Below, piece after piece: positions 44,321 to 52,186 of a stretch of DNA of 64,000 bases. Source of the DNA: PSRF01 sp051000815 (lineage in GTDB: Bacteria; Acidobacteriota; Blastocatellia; Pyrinomonadales; Pyrinomonadaceae); NCBI GenBank assembly GCA_051000815.1, contig JBPCNX010000084.1, positions 1-64,000 of the forward strand. The letters run 5' to 3'. The position numbers and the translations under genes were made by a program. Below the pieces are notes generated by a model. That model saw only the letters and a program-made list of their open reading frames with translations, ran no database searches and had not been told where the DNA came from. Position 1 is the first letter of the stretch. Each line of letters begins with the position of its first letter.

Positions 44321-44556
44321 GCAGAAAGCAGAAGGCGGAAAGCAGTGAGCAGTTAACAGGAGACAGTAGACAGTAGACAGTAGACAGTAGGACGTAGGCA
44401 CCAAGGCAATTCCCGGCGGCAGACAATAGTATCAGAAAGGTGTTTGTTCTAATTCGCGTCCTTCGCGTGCATCCGCGGCTGGTTCATTTTCCGCGCTGCT
44501 GCTGAGCCCTACTGCCTACTGCTTTCTGCCTTCTGCCTACTGCCTCCTGCCCCTGC
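44321..44556. repeat. Inverted heptamer arrays in the lptD-lpxB gap
   Basis: The left arm at 44321-44390 is ten consecutive 7-base units (GCAGAAA, GCAGAAG, GCGGAAA, GCAGTGA, GCAGTTA, ACAGGAG, then ACAGTAG four times). The right arm, 44509-44556, has about seven units of the complementary word (CTACTGC, CTACTGC, TTTCTGC, CTTCTGC, CTACTGC, CTCCTGC). The centre is about 118 bases. The arms abut the start codons of both lptD and lpxB, so promoters and leaders of two outer-membrane genes lie in or across this element. Confidence 0.85.
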
Positions 44557-44557
44557 T

Positions 44558-45748
44558 ATGATGGGCTTCAAAATGCCAGCGCCAATTCGTCTGATGATCG
44601 TTTCGGGTGAGCCTTCCGGCGATGCGCACGGAGCGGACCTGGCTCGGGCCTTGCTCGAAGCTTGCGGCGAGAACTCATTGGAACTTTTTGGCGCCACAGG
44701 CCCTTTGATGCGCGCTGCCGGGGTCGAGTCAGTGATCGATTCTGATGACCTCCATATCATGGGCATCCTGGAAGTCGGACGCGTTCTGCCTAAGTTTTGG
44801 CGCGCGTTTAAGTCGTTGAGGCAAGCGGCAATTGAACGGAAGCCTGATGCAGTAATTCTCGTCGACTGGCCCGAATTTAATTTTCGTCTGGCGCGCTCAT
44901 TTCATCGTCGCGGTTTTAAGGTTATTTACTACATCAGCCCGCAACTTTGGGCCTGGCGCTCATATCGTTTGCGCACTATTCAACGCGACGTTGACCTGTT
45001 GCTGGCGATCCTGCCGTTTGAAAAGGATTGGTATGTAAGCCGTGGAGTGAATCATGTGGAGTTTGTCGGTCATCCGCTCACCGGCGAAGTTCACGCTCGC
45101 TACGATCGCTCTGAGTTTTGCCGCCGCACAAAGCTCGATGCCAGGCTGCCTATAATTACACTCCTGCCTGGAAGTCGCCGCAAAGAGCTGGAGCGTATTT
45201 TGCCGCCTATGCTGGAAGCCGCCGCTCTGATTTCTGCCCGCCGTCCTGGAGTTCAGTTCGTTGTGGTTGTGGCGCCCAGCCGCACGTCCGCTGAGGTGCG
45301 AGACATTGTGCGAGCGCAACGAGCAGAGCCATTGCCGCTGCCGTCGTGTCTCCATATCGTTTCCGACTCGTCGCGCGAAGCTCTCGCGGCCTCGGATGTG
45401 GCGGCGATTTCCAGCGGAACCGCCACATTGGAAGCGGCAATTCTGGGGACGCCGATGGTCATTGTTTACAAGGAGTCGGCGATCAACTGGCACACGCTGG
45501 GCCGCTTGATAACCACTGACCATTTTGGTCTCGTAAACCTCGTGGCCGGGGAGCGGGTGGCGACTGAACTGATGCAGGATGATCTGAACGGCGAGCTGCT
45601 GGCTGACGAGCTGCTTTCACTTCTAAATCCGCAGCGCAACCGGGAGATGCGCAGACAACTTGAAGATGTTACCCGGCGACTCGGTGAGGGTGGAGCTTCC
45701 CGGCGGGCAGCAAAACTCATTCTGCGGTTCGTGATCGAAGGCGAGTAG
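44558..45748 (+). CDS. lpxB: Lipid-A-disaccharide synthase
   Basis: A 396-residue GT19 glycosyltransferase that joins UDP-diacylglucosamine and lipid X to the lipid A disaccharide on the cytoplasmic side of the inner membrane. SGEPSGDAHG at 16-25, the ISPQLWAWR stretch near 128 and the LPGSRRKEL motif are diagnostic. Length is normal (about 380-390). The ATG at 44558 directly follows a heptamer repeat and has no ribosome binding site; an ATG at 44573 is equally possible. Divergent from lptD and convergent with lpxD. Confidence 0.95.
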   Translation: MMGFKMPAPIRLMIVSGEPSGDAHGADLARALLEACGENSLELFGATGPLMRAAGVESVIDSDDLHIMGILEVGRVLPKFWRAFKSLRQAAIERKPDAVILVDWPEFNFRLARSFHRRGFKVIYYISPQLWAWRSYRLRTIQRDVDLLLAILPFEKDWYVSRGVNHVEFVGHPLTGEVHARYDRSEFCRRTKLDARLPIITLLPGSRRKELERILPPMLEAAALISARRPGVQFVVVVAPSRTSAEVRDIVRAQRAEPLPLPSCLHIVSDSSREALAASDVAAISSGTATLEAAILGTPMVIVYKESAINWHTLGRLITTDHFGLVNLVAGERVATELMQDDLNGELLADELLSLLNPQRNREMRRQLEDVTRRLGEGGASRRAAKLILRFVIEGE

Positions 45749-45798
45749 TTGCAGAAAAGGTCTTCACTTGGCTGTTTTGATCCTACTCGTACAAAGAG

Positions 45799-45865
45799 GA
45801 TCCACGAAATCACACTAAATACACGAATCTATTTAGCGTGACTTCGTGTAGGTTAGTGGATCGTG
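45799..45865. repeat. Fold-back repeat of the GTGGATCGTG family
   Basis: The left arm GATCCACGAAATCACACTAA and on (from 45799) pairs with TTCGTGTAGGTTAGTGGATC (from 45843), leaving a short centre. The left arm is an exact 21-base reverse complement of 50257-50277. It lies between the converging lpxB and lpxD genes and might act as a two-way transcript end. Confidence 0.75.
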
Positions 45866-45935
45866 CTCCGTTTGACCCAAAAACACTTAGACCGGGATGA
45901 AGTAAGACTCCGATATGATTGGTGTGACTTCTTGT

Positions 45936-46997
45936 TTACTCTTTCCGTTCGAGGTCTTCCAAGCGCCGGCGCAGCTCCTTAATTTCTTCTCTCATCTGCG
46001 GCAGTCGTCCAATGTGGGCGTTGCGGCGTTTGTATTCATCAAGCGGTTGGATCGGGACTCCCCACCAAACTCCCGGACGCACGATCTTACCTGGAAGCAC
46101 TCCTGCCTTTGAGCCAATCACAGCGCCGCTCTGCACGCGAATGTGATCACCAAAACCAACCTGACCTCCGATTACGCAGTCGTCTTCAATGATCACGCTC
46201 CCGGAGATACCTGTCTGCGAGGCAATCACCACCCGTTCACCAATGTCGACGTTATGACCGACCTGTACAAGGTTGTCGATCTTAGTGCCGCGTCCGACCC
46301 GCGTGCGTCCCAGAGCGGCCCGGTCAACGCAGGTGTACGCCCCTAACTCCACATCATCTTCGATCATGACGGTGCCGAGCTGGGGAAACTTGTGATAACC
46401 CATGTCGTCGCGGACGTAACCAAACCCGTCGGCGCCGATGCAGACTCCCGCGTGAAGCGTCACGCGATCCCCCAGCGTTACCCCATCGTAAAGCGTGACG
46501 TTGGGATGCAATACACAGTCAATGCCGATTGTGACGTGGTCGCCAATGACAGCGCCTGCTTCAATGCTGGTGCCGGCACCGACACTCGTATTCTCGCCAA
46601 TCACGACGTGCGGCCCAACAAAAACCGTGAGTGCAATGTTCGCTGTCGCAGCGACTACAGCGCTCGGGTGGAGCTCCGGTTCCCGCTGTTTCTGGGGATG
46701 CAAAAGCGCCGCAATCCTGGCAAACGCCACTTTCGGACGCGCCACCTCAATCACTGCCGGCCGCTTCGCATTGGAGGATGGCTCGAGCGCGAAGCCTTCT
46801 GGGACAATGAGGCACGAAGCACGAGTCGACTGTGCGGCAGCGAAGTACTTTGAGTCTTCCACGTAAACAACTTTGCCGCCGCCGGCGACTTCCAAATCGG
46901 CGACTCCTGTAATCAACACGGCCTCATCACCAATTAAGCGGCCTTTTACGTGTCTCGCGAGTTCACCAACGCTGAACTGTTTCTCGTCCTTCATCAA
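45936..46997 (-). CDS. lpxD: UDP-3-O-acylglucosamine N-acyltransferase
   Basis: A 353-residue left-handed beta-helix acyltransferase, third step of lipid A synthesis. N-terminal uridine-binding part about 1-100 (FSVGELARHVKGRLIGD). Hexapeptide repeats cover about 105-315 with many I/V-G-x-x-x-x units; the catalytic His is in QVGHNVDIG at about 246. C-terminal helix closes the trimer. Nineteen bases separate it from the upstream lpxA reading frame, so the two form one operon. Intact and of normal length (about 340), in contrast to lpxA. Confidence 0.94.
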   Translation of the reverse strand: MMKDEKQFSVGELARHVKGRLIGDEAVLITGVADLEVAGGGKVVYVEDSKYFAAAQSTRASCLIVPEGFALEPSSNAKRPAVIEVARPKVAFARIAALLHPQKQREPELHPSAVVAATANIALTVFVGPHVVIGENTSVGAGTSIEAGAVIGDHVTIGIDCVLHPNVTLYDGVTLGDRVTLHAGVCIGADGFGYVRDDMGYHKFPQLGTVMIEDDVELGAYTCVDRAALGRTRVGRGTKIDNLVQVGHNVDIGERVVIASQTGISGSVIIEDDCVIGGQVGFGDHIRVQSGAVIGSKAGVLPGKIVRPGVWWGVPIQPLDEYKRRNAHIGRLPQMREEIKELRRRLEDLERKE

Positions 46998-47016
46998 TTC
47001 CTCACCGCACGAAACC

Positions 47017-47831
47017 TTAAACTCTAACAGCCAACGACTCTTCCAGATCTGCGTCGCTACTCTTGCTCGGCCCTGTAAACCCTCGGCACGCGCCCCGTAT
47101 AAAGTCTATGAGATGTTTGACATGCTCATCCGCAATTCGCTAGGCCTCCGACACGTGCTGCACCCAACGGCGTCCCGATCTGAATAGAATTTGGTAGGCC
47201 TGCTTCAGCGCCTGACGGCTTTCGATTGAAAATCCCGCCCGGCGTCGACCAAAGCTATTTAGGCCTCGCACGCGTGGCGGATTTCCGTCAGTCGTGAGGA
47301 ACGGCAGCACATCCTGCACAATCTTCGATTTGCCGCCGACCATAGCGTAGCGACCCATTCTTACGAACTGGTGCACCCGACGTTGTTCGAAAGAAAGACA
47401 TGATCGGCCACTGACACATGACCAGCGAGTGCGGCCCCATTCGCGAAAATGTTGTCATCGCCGATCACGCAGTTGTGCGCCACATGCACTCCCACCATGA
47501 GAAAGCTGCCCGAACCAAGGCGAGTAACTTCTGCTTTGCCGCTAGCGCGATGAATCGTGCAAAACTCTCGAATCAGATTATCGTTCCCAATCACTAACTG
47601 ACTTCGTTCACCTTTGAATTTTACGTCCTGAGGCTCGCCGCCCAGCACTGCGTGCTCGAACACGCGATTCCTTGCTCCCAACGTGGTGAAGCTTTTAATG
47701 ACAGCATGCGCGCTGACGACGCAGTCGTCACCAATCTCCACTTCCGGCTCAATAACCGCATACGGTCCGACGCAAACTGCCTTTCCGAGCTTCGCAGTGG
47801 CACTGACTATTGAAGTTGGATGAATATCCAT
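47017..47831 (-). pseudogene. lpxA: UDP-N-acetylglucosamine acyltransferase with frameshift and amber codon
   Basis: Reads as full-length LpxA, first step of lipid A synthesis, but in three pieces. From ATG 47831 (MDIHPTSIVS) the beta-helix with catalytic-type HVAHNCVIG runs to a conserved NNVG, then falls into a stop at 47361. One base is missing in a G-run of the coding strand (CCC at 47376-47378 on the plus strand): with it, NNVG continues as VHQFVRMGRYAMVGG, as expected. The second piece ends at an amber codon (47140-47142), yet the same frame goes on for 40 residues with RIADEHVKHLIDFIRGACRG, the expected C-terminal helix, to a TAA at 47017. Two independent lesions may be real decay or sequence errors. 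Nineteen bases precede lpxD. Confidence 0.85.
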
Positions 47832-48175
47832 AAGCGTGCAACGGAAAGTATCAGTTTGCATAAGTTGTAACGCAAACTGTTAGTTTGCGGGAGATTGAAT
47901 AACGGTAGATGGTAGATGGTAAACCCTCAAATGGTAAATGCCGAAATTCCAGCTAAACCTGGCGCCGCAAACCCAATAGTTCGCAATCCAACCGTATGGT
48001 CTAAACCACCCTCAAAGGCTTTCTTGCTTGCCTTTAACTGGGTAGCAAACTATCATGTCACGGCCGCAAAACAGGCCGGGATTGGTTTGTTTAGCGCGTT
48101 ATATTAAGTAATAGTTGATCTTAATGATTAGTAGTTGCTCCCACGTTTTTAAGGAGCGATGAGGAGACAGCAACT
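47832..48175. other. Divergent gap between lpxA and radical SAM gene
   Basis: A 344-base gap. It holds a small inverted repeat (CAGTTTGC/GCAAACTG, about 47852-47879) and a heptamer run at 47904-47939 (GGTAGAT, GGTAGAT, GGTAAAC and GGTAAAT). No fabZ gene lies here, although it often neighbours lpxA. The right end holds the GAGGAG ribosome binding site of the radical SAM gene. Confidence 0.5.
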
Positions 48176-50143
48176 TTGTTTAGTGATCAGTTTCGCAGGG
48201 GAGAAGCGGAGAAGGGCACACTGACCGGGGTCAGGGGCTCCAAGTTACTAGCGAACATTTCCAATGTCGCCTGGAAGGCCTTTCAATCCGTCAATCGTCG
48301 ACTTCCCGAAGGCGAAGCGATCCGGCCCAACTGGGCTCCTGGTCCGTTGCTGAAGTCATACGAACGAAGCGCTCCGCCTCTCGGCTTCCCGCGCGAGACT
48401 GATAGCCTTTGTCCCACCTGTGTGAAGGAAGTCCGGAACGCGGTCATCTCCGGCGAAACTCCACTCGACACACTGATGCATCAGCATCCGGGTGAAATCA
48501 AAGCTCAAATCCTGGAAGAAGATGGCCAGGTGATCATGCGGAAGACCTGTCCGAAGCACGGGCAGTTTGACGACGTCATGGCTACTGACCCCGCCTTCCT
48601 GGAAAGAATCGAATCACTTTTCTTTGGCCGAGACTTTCGCGCCGCGGAAGATGCGGCGATCCACCGTCACGGAACCTCAAACATTAAATTTGGCCGCGGC
48701 GCCGTGTTAACGGTAGACCTGACGAACCGCTGTAACATGATGTGCAACCCCTGCTTCATGGACGCGAATCAGGTTGGTTATGTACACGAACCTACATTTG
48801 AGGATACGAAAGCGATTCTCGACCGGGCGGTCTCGTTCAAACCTAAGCGCCAGATTATCATTCTCTTCTCCGGCGGAGAGCCGACGCTGTCGCCTTACTA
48901 TCTCGAAGCAGTGGCTTATGCCAGGAAGGTGGGTTTCTACAGAATTCTGGCAGCGACTAACGGTATTCGCTATGCCGAAGACATCGAGTTTTGCAAAGCC
49001 GCGAAAGCCGCCGGTCAGCATGGTGTTTATCTGCAGTTTGACGGCGTCAGTGAAGAGAAGAATAAGCACCGCGGGGTCGGCAACCTCTTTGATGTGAAAT
49101 TACGCGCGATCGAGAACCTGGCGAGCGTGGGGATTAAGGTGACGCTGGTTACCACGATCGTGAATACCATCAACAACGATGGTATCGGCCAAATTGTGGA
49201 GTTTGCGGCAAAGAACATCGATAAGGTCCAGACGATAGCTTTCCAACCAGTTTCTTTTACAGGTCGCGATGAAGATATTTCTGACGAACTGCGCATCAAG
49301 CAACGCTATACGTTAGCGGGCATGACCCACGATCTGAAAGATCAGCTCAGCGGCCAACTACAACCTTTGCGCGACTGGTTTCCGCTCTCGTCTTATTCCG
49401 CTTTTACGAGTGTGATGGATATGCTGCAAGGCGCCGATGCGCCCTGGGGCTGGTCATCCTGCAATTGTCACCCAAACTGCGGCATTTTCACGTTGATGGT
49501 CGTGAACCGGAAGACCGGCGAGTTCAAGTCGCTGTTCGAGTTTTTTAACTACGAGCAGTTTATGAAAGACGTCGGAGTAATCACCGACACAGCGCGCGGG
49601 CAGAAACTCTCGTATGCGCAGTTGGGAATGGCGATTTTGCGTAACTTTAATGCCGAGCGCGCGCCGGAAGGGTTTCCGATTTCTCAAATACTGAATCTTT
49701 TCAAACCGTCGTCGACGAACTCGAGCTCAGATCGCAACGATCGCATGAAAGCCGAAAACTCCGACGCTCCGGAAGACGTTTGGCGTGTGCTCTGCGTCGA
49801 AGGCATGTGGTTCCAGGATCTGTTCAACTACGATTTCCGCCGCACCGAGATGTGCGTCATCCCTTACGGCACACAGGAAGGCGAGATTTCGTTCTGCGCT
49901 TATAACACGGGCGTAGGCTGGAGACAGATCATCGAGAACATGCATAAGACCGCAAGTCTCTCTGAGTGGTATCAGGAACACGAGCGCCATCCAGTTTATG
50001 CTGCGGGTCACAACGTTCCCGGCATAACGAAAAAACATTCGTTGAGTCTGCCGATCATCCAGGCCGTTCTCGCCGAGGATTCAGACGAGAAGCCTGTTGT
50101 CGTGACACCTTACCTGGTCGAAGAAGAAACAGTTTCAGTCTAG
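48176..50143 (+). CDS. Radical SAM protein of the MJ0619/Tes type, candidate membrane-spanning lipid synthase
   Basis: A 655-residue radical SAM enzyme. TTG start with GAGGAG nine bases upstream. N-terminal Cys motif LCPTC (78-82) with CPKHG (125-129) can bind a mononuclear iron or zinc. The radical SAM cluster is RCNMMCNPC, with C186, C190 and C193. Further Cys are in SCNCHPNC (about 428-434) and in a C-terminal region LCVEGMWFQDLFNYD, MCVIPYG, ISFCAYN that strongly resembles the MJ0619 family. Archaeal members (Tes/GDGT-MAS) couple two lipid chains tail to tail; bacterial relatives are proposed membrane-spanning lipid synthases, and many Acidobacteriota make such lipids. Position beside lipid A genes and another radical SAM gene fits. 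The lipid substrate here is inferred. Confidence 0.8.
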   Translation: MFSDQFRRGEAEKGTLTGVRGSKLLANISNVAWKAFQSVNRRLPEGEAIRPNWAPGPLLKSYERSAPPLGFPRETDSLCPTCVKEVRNAVISGETPLDTLMHQHPGEIKAQILEEDGQVIMRKTCPKHGQFDDVMATDPAFLERIESLFFGRDFRAAEDAAIHRHGTSNIKFGRGAVLTVDLTNRCNMMCNPCFMDANQVGYVHEPTFEDTKAILDRAVSFKPKRQIIILFSGGEPTLSPYYLEAVAYARKVGFYRILAATNGIRYAEDIEFCKAAKAAGQHGVYLQFDGVSEEKNKHRGVGNLFDVKLRAIENLASVGIKVTLVTTIVNTINNDGIGQIVEFAAKNIDKVQTIAFQPVSFTGRDEDISDELRIKQRYTLAGMTHDLKDQLSGQLQPLRDWFPLSSYSAFTSVMDMLQGADAPWGWSSCNCHPNCGIFTLMVVNRKTGEFKSLFEFFNYEQFMKDVGVITDTARGQKLSYAQLGMAILRNFNAERAPEGFPISQILNLFKPSSTNSSSDRNDRMKAENSDAPEDVWRVLCVEGMWFQDLFNYDFRRTEMCVIPYGTQEGEISFCAYNTGVGWRQIIENMHKTASLSEWYQEHERHPVYAAGHNVPGITKKHSLSLPIIQAVLAEDSDEKPVVVTPYLVEEETVSV

Positions 50144-50256
50144 TCCATCCGGCAATAAAATAGATCGTTAACCGATTGGCCCTCTAATGCTGGCACGCAT
50201 TTTTATTTTTCGGCATCAAGCTGCACCAATGACAGAATTAAACTAACTTAGCGTCA

Positions 50257-50280
50257 TTTAGTGTGATTTCGTGGATCGTG
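50257..50280. repeat. Single arm of the GTGGATCGTG repeat
   Basis: One arm of the dispersed repeat also found at 196-277 and 45799-45865, identical over 21 bases to the reverse complement of 45799-45819. It contains the GTG at 50271 that would be the most upstream start of the next gene, a reason to prefer a later start. Confidence 0.75.
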
Positions 50281-50360
50281 CCTTGTTTGGTAAAAAATTG
50301 ACGCCACAGTTTGGCTGGTACATTGAGAAACACCCGCGATTTGCGCATAATGCACAACGC

Positions 50361-51329
50361 ATGAACCTGGCTCATACAGTTCGGAACCTCGCTAAGACCG
50401 CTCGATTTTTTGTCACCGGTCTGCCGAAGTCCTCCATTGGGTCGATTGACGTTACAAATCGCTGCAACCTCCGCTGCGAACACTGCTACTTCTTCGCCGA
50501 AGATCACAGCAACGAAAAAGAGCTGTCAATTGAAGGTTGGGTTGAAAAACTGGAGGCGATGAAGGCTGCGGGCCATCCTATGTTGCTTTGCACCTGGGTT
50601 GGGGGCGAGCCGATGGTGCGCAAACAACTTATCGAAGTAGGAAGAAAATATTTCGAGCACAACACTATCGTTACCAATGGCACCATGGAGTTGCCGGATT
50701 GGCCCAACTGCACCTGGGTCATTTCCATCGACGGAACGGCGGAGGCCTTCGCGCGAATGCGCGCGCCGGGTATCTACGAGAAGATCAAACAAAATGTCAT
50801 TGACCATGCCGAGCTCAACATCCAGATTTCCTGCGTGTTAACCAGCATCACGAAAGACTGCGTCGAAGACCTGGTGGAAGAGTGGGGACCGCTGGCACGC
50901 GGCGGCATCATCTTTGATTTCTTCACTCCGGTCACGGGACTGGACGAGGCCCTCTGGCTTAACTGGCCAACGCGCGACAGGCTTATCGATCAGATTCTGA
51001 ATTTGAAGAAGAAATATCCGGGTGTGATCAATATGATGGATTCCACGCTGGAGTTGATGCGTTCTCAAAATGCGAGGCGGGTAACTGATAATTGCGAGTT
51101 TCGTTTGAAAGCTTTTGCGTTGGGTCCAACCGGTGAGCAGAAGGGCAAATGCATGATGGGTAATAATGCCGACTGCGATCGCTGCGGCTGTGTAGTCCCT
51201 TTCCACATGGCAACACTTAGCAACCGTCGTCTGATGATCAAAGAATCAATCCAACGTTGGCGTGCGCCCCGCCGCGCTCCGCTTGCGGTTCAGAGCAGGC
51301 CGGTTTCTGTTTCGCCCGTCTCCAACTAA
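50361..51329 (+). CDS. Radical SAM protein with C-terminal Cys cluster
   Basis: A 322-residue radical SAM enzyme. The cluster motif RCNLRCEHC lies at 34-42 (C35, C39, C42), followed by a GGEPM motif in the barrel. The C-terminal part holds KCMMGNNADCDRCGC, a SPASM-like auxiliary iron-sulfur site. Overall layout recalls HpnH and peptide-modifying enzymes, but I cannot name the substrate. An open frame reaches GTG 50271, but that codon lies in a dispersed repeat, so I use the ATG at 50361, which leaves 34 residues before the cluster; no strong ribosome binding site is seen for either. It follows the Tes-like gene on the same strand and ends with a 4-base overlap of the converging HisKA-like gene. 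Confidence 0.82.
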   Translation: MNLAHTVRNLAKTARFFVTGLPKSSIGSIDVTNRCNLRCEHCYFFAEDHSNEKELSIEGWVEKLEAMKAAGHPMLLCTWVGGEPMVRKQLIEVGRKYFEHNTIVTNGTMELPDWPNCTWVISIDGTAEAFARMRAPGIYEKIKQNVIDHAELNIQISCVLTSITKDCVEDLVEEWGPLARGGIIFDFFTPVTGLDEALWLNWPTRDRLIDQILNLKKKYPGVINMMDSTLELMRSQNARRVTDNCEFRLKAFALGPTGEQKGKCMMGNNADCDRCGCVVPFHMATLSNRRLMIKESIQRWRAPRRAPLAVQSRPVSVSPVSN

Positions 51330-51619
51330 CTCTTCTCACGACTCGCGAGAGGCTTTTGCACCTGCCGCAACTCAGCGGCGATATCCCTAAGTCGAATGGC
51401 CATACCTTCAATCGTTTCTACTCGTTTACGCGCCTTGTCGCTCAAGTCCTCGCGTAAAAGCAGCTGCGCCTGACCCAGCACGCCGGTCAACGGGTTATTG
51501 ATCTCGTGGCGGACGCGCGCCACCATTTCCGCAATTTCAGCCAACTGCGCTTCATACTCGGCGATGCGCGAGCGTAGACGTTCTTCAGCTGCCGCTGTCC
51601 GATTCTCTCCTTCAGTCAT
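51326..51619 (-). CDS. HisKA-only mini-protein
   Basis: A 97-residue protein: a coiled-coil start (about 8-35) and a histidine-kinase dimerisation/phosphoacceptor helix pair with the H-box VRHEINNPLTGVLGQAQ at 36-52 (H38). There is no HATPase domain in this frame or directly after it, so it cannot phosphorylate itself. It could accept phosphate from a partner kinase, dimerise with one, or be a remnant. The H-box is intact and codon use is ordinary, which argues for a kept function. The stop overlaps the converging radical SAM gene by 4 bases. Confidence 0.7.
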   Translation of the reverse strand: MTEGENRTAAAEERLRSRIAEYEAQLAEIAEMVARVRHEINNPLTGVLGQAQLLLREDLSDKARKRVETIEGMAIRLRDIAAELRQVQKPLASREKS

Positions 51620-51746
51620 TTACACCCCCAAGCACACCATTCTTCAAACGTGGGAGGCTGGGATTAGAGAGTTGCCGCTGGGAACAATTGAGGATGGTTG
51701 ATCTATTGTGCCTTGAGAAACTGAAATCGTAAATAGGAAATTGGTC

Positions 51747-51952
51747 TCTTTGGACTTTGGCCTTGAGTCTTTGGACTTTGGCCTTGAGTCTTTGGCTTTG
51801 ATCTTTGTACTTTGTTCTTCGAGCTTGTTCGCTTTGGTGAATTGCTCGCTCCAAGAAACTATTTAGTGGCGTAAACTAAAACGAAGAACAAAGTTCAAAG
51901 TACAAAGTTCAAATCGGTTCAAGCCTAAGGCCAAAGACCAAAGTCCAAAAGC
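51747..51952. repeat. Inverted heptamer arrays (CTTTGGA/CAAAGTC)
   Basis: The left arm (51747 to about 51821) is a 7-base-period array (CTTTGGA, CTTTGGC, CTTGAGT repeated as a 21-base higher-order unit, then TTTGTAC, TTTGTTC). The right arm, 51882-51952, carries the inverse word (AAAGTTC, AAAGTAC, AAAGTTC, CAAAGAC, CAAAGTC). Inner ends pair almost perfectly over 19 bases around a 60-base centre. It lies between the HisKA-like gene and the tRNA-Gln promoter. Confidence 0.85.
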
Positions 51953-51970
51953 CCAATACCAATGCTGCGT

Positions 51971-52000
51971 TTGACAACCTATCGGCGCTGCACGTAAATT
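51971..52000 (+). promoter_or_regulatory. Sigma-70-type promoter of tRNA-Gln
   Basis: A perfect -35 box TTGACA at 51971-51976 and a -10 box TAAATT at 51995-52000 with an 18-base spacer. Transcription would start about 6 to 8 bases before the tRNA. Confidence 0.7.
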
Positions 52001-52012
52001 GAAAACTCTTGT

Positions 52013-52086
52013 TGGGAGGTCGTCTAACGGTAGGACTGCGGACTCTGAATCCGCCTATCGGGGTTCGAATCCCTGCCTCCCAGCCA
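52013..52086 (+). tRNA. tRNA-Gln (anticodon CUG)
   Basis: A 74-base cloverleaf. Acceptor stem TGGGAGG (52013-52019) pairs with CCTCCCA (52076-52082), discriminator G and an encoded CCA at 52084-52086. The anticodon arm GCGGA-CTCTGAA-TCCGC gives anticodon CTG, reading CAG. The T arm has GGGTTCGAATCCC. The U1-A72 pair is typical of bacterial tRNA-Gln. Strong promoter upstream and terminator downstream make it a single-gene unit. Confidence 0.96.
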
Positions 52087-52103
52087 ATCACTTTCAAAGA
52101 CTA

Positions 52104-52142
52104 AGGGCCACCGGGTTTTCGACCAGGTGGCCCTAATTTTTT
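52104..52142 (+). terminator. Rho-independent terminator of tRNA-Gln
   Basis: AGGGCCACC at 52104-52112 pairs with GGTGGCCCT at 52126-52134 around a 13-base loop, followed by AATTTTTT. It begins 18 bases after the tRNA. Confidence 0.92.
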
Positions 52143-52186
52143 GAATTCGTGGGCTTTGCCCCCGCAACGAGTTGTGACCAACTGAA

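Noticed and set aside
44361..44390. Tandem AGACAGT units as a CRISPR array
   Set aside because: Units are 7 bases with no spacers and no cas genes are present; other heptamer arrays were rejected for the same reason.
47916..48107. 63-codon frame in the lpxA-radical SAM gap
   Set aside because: It starts inside a heptamer array and has no recognisable feature.
50271..50360. N-terminal extension of the second radical SAM gene from GTG 50271
   Set aside because: The start codon lies in a dispersed intergenic repeat and the added residues show no family motif.
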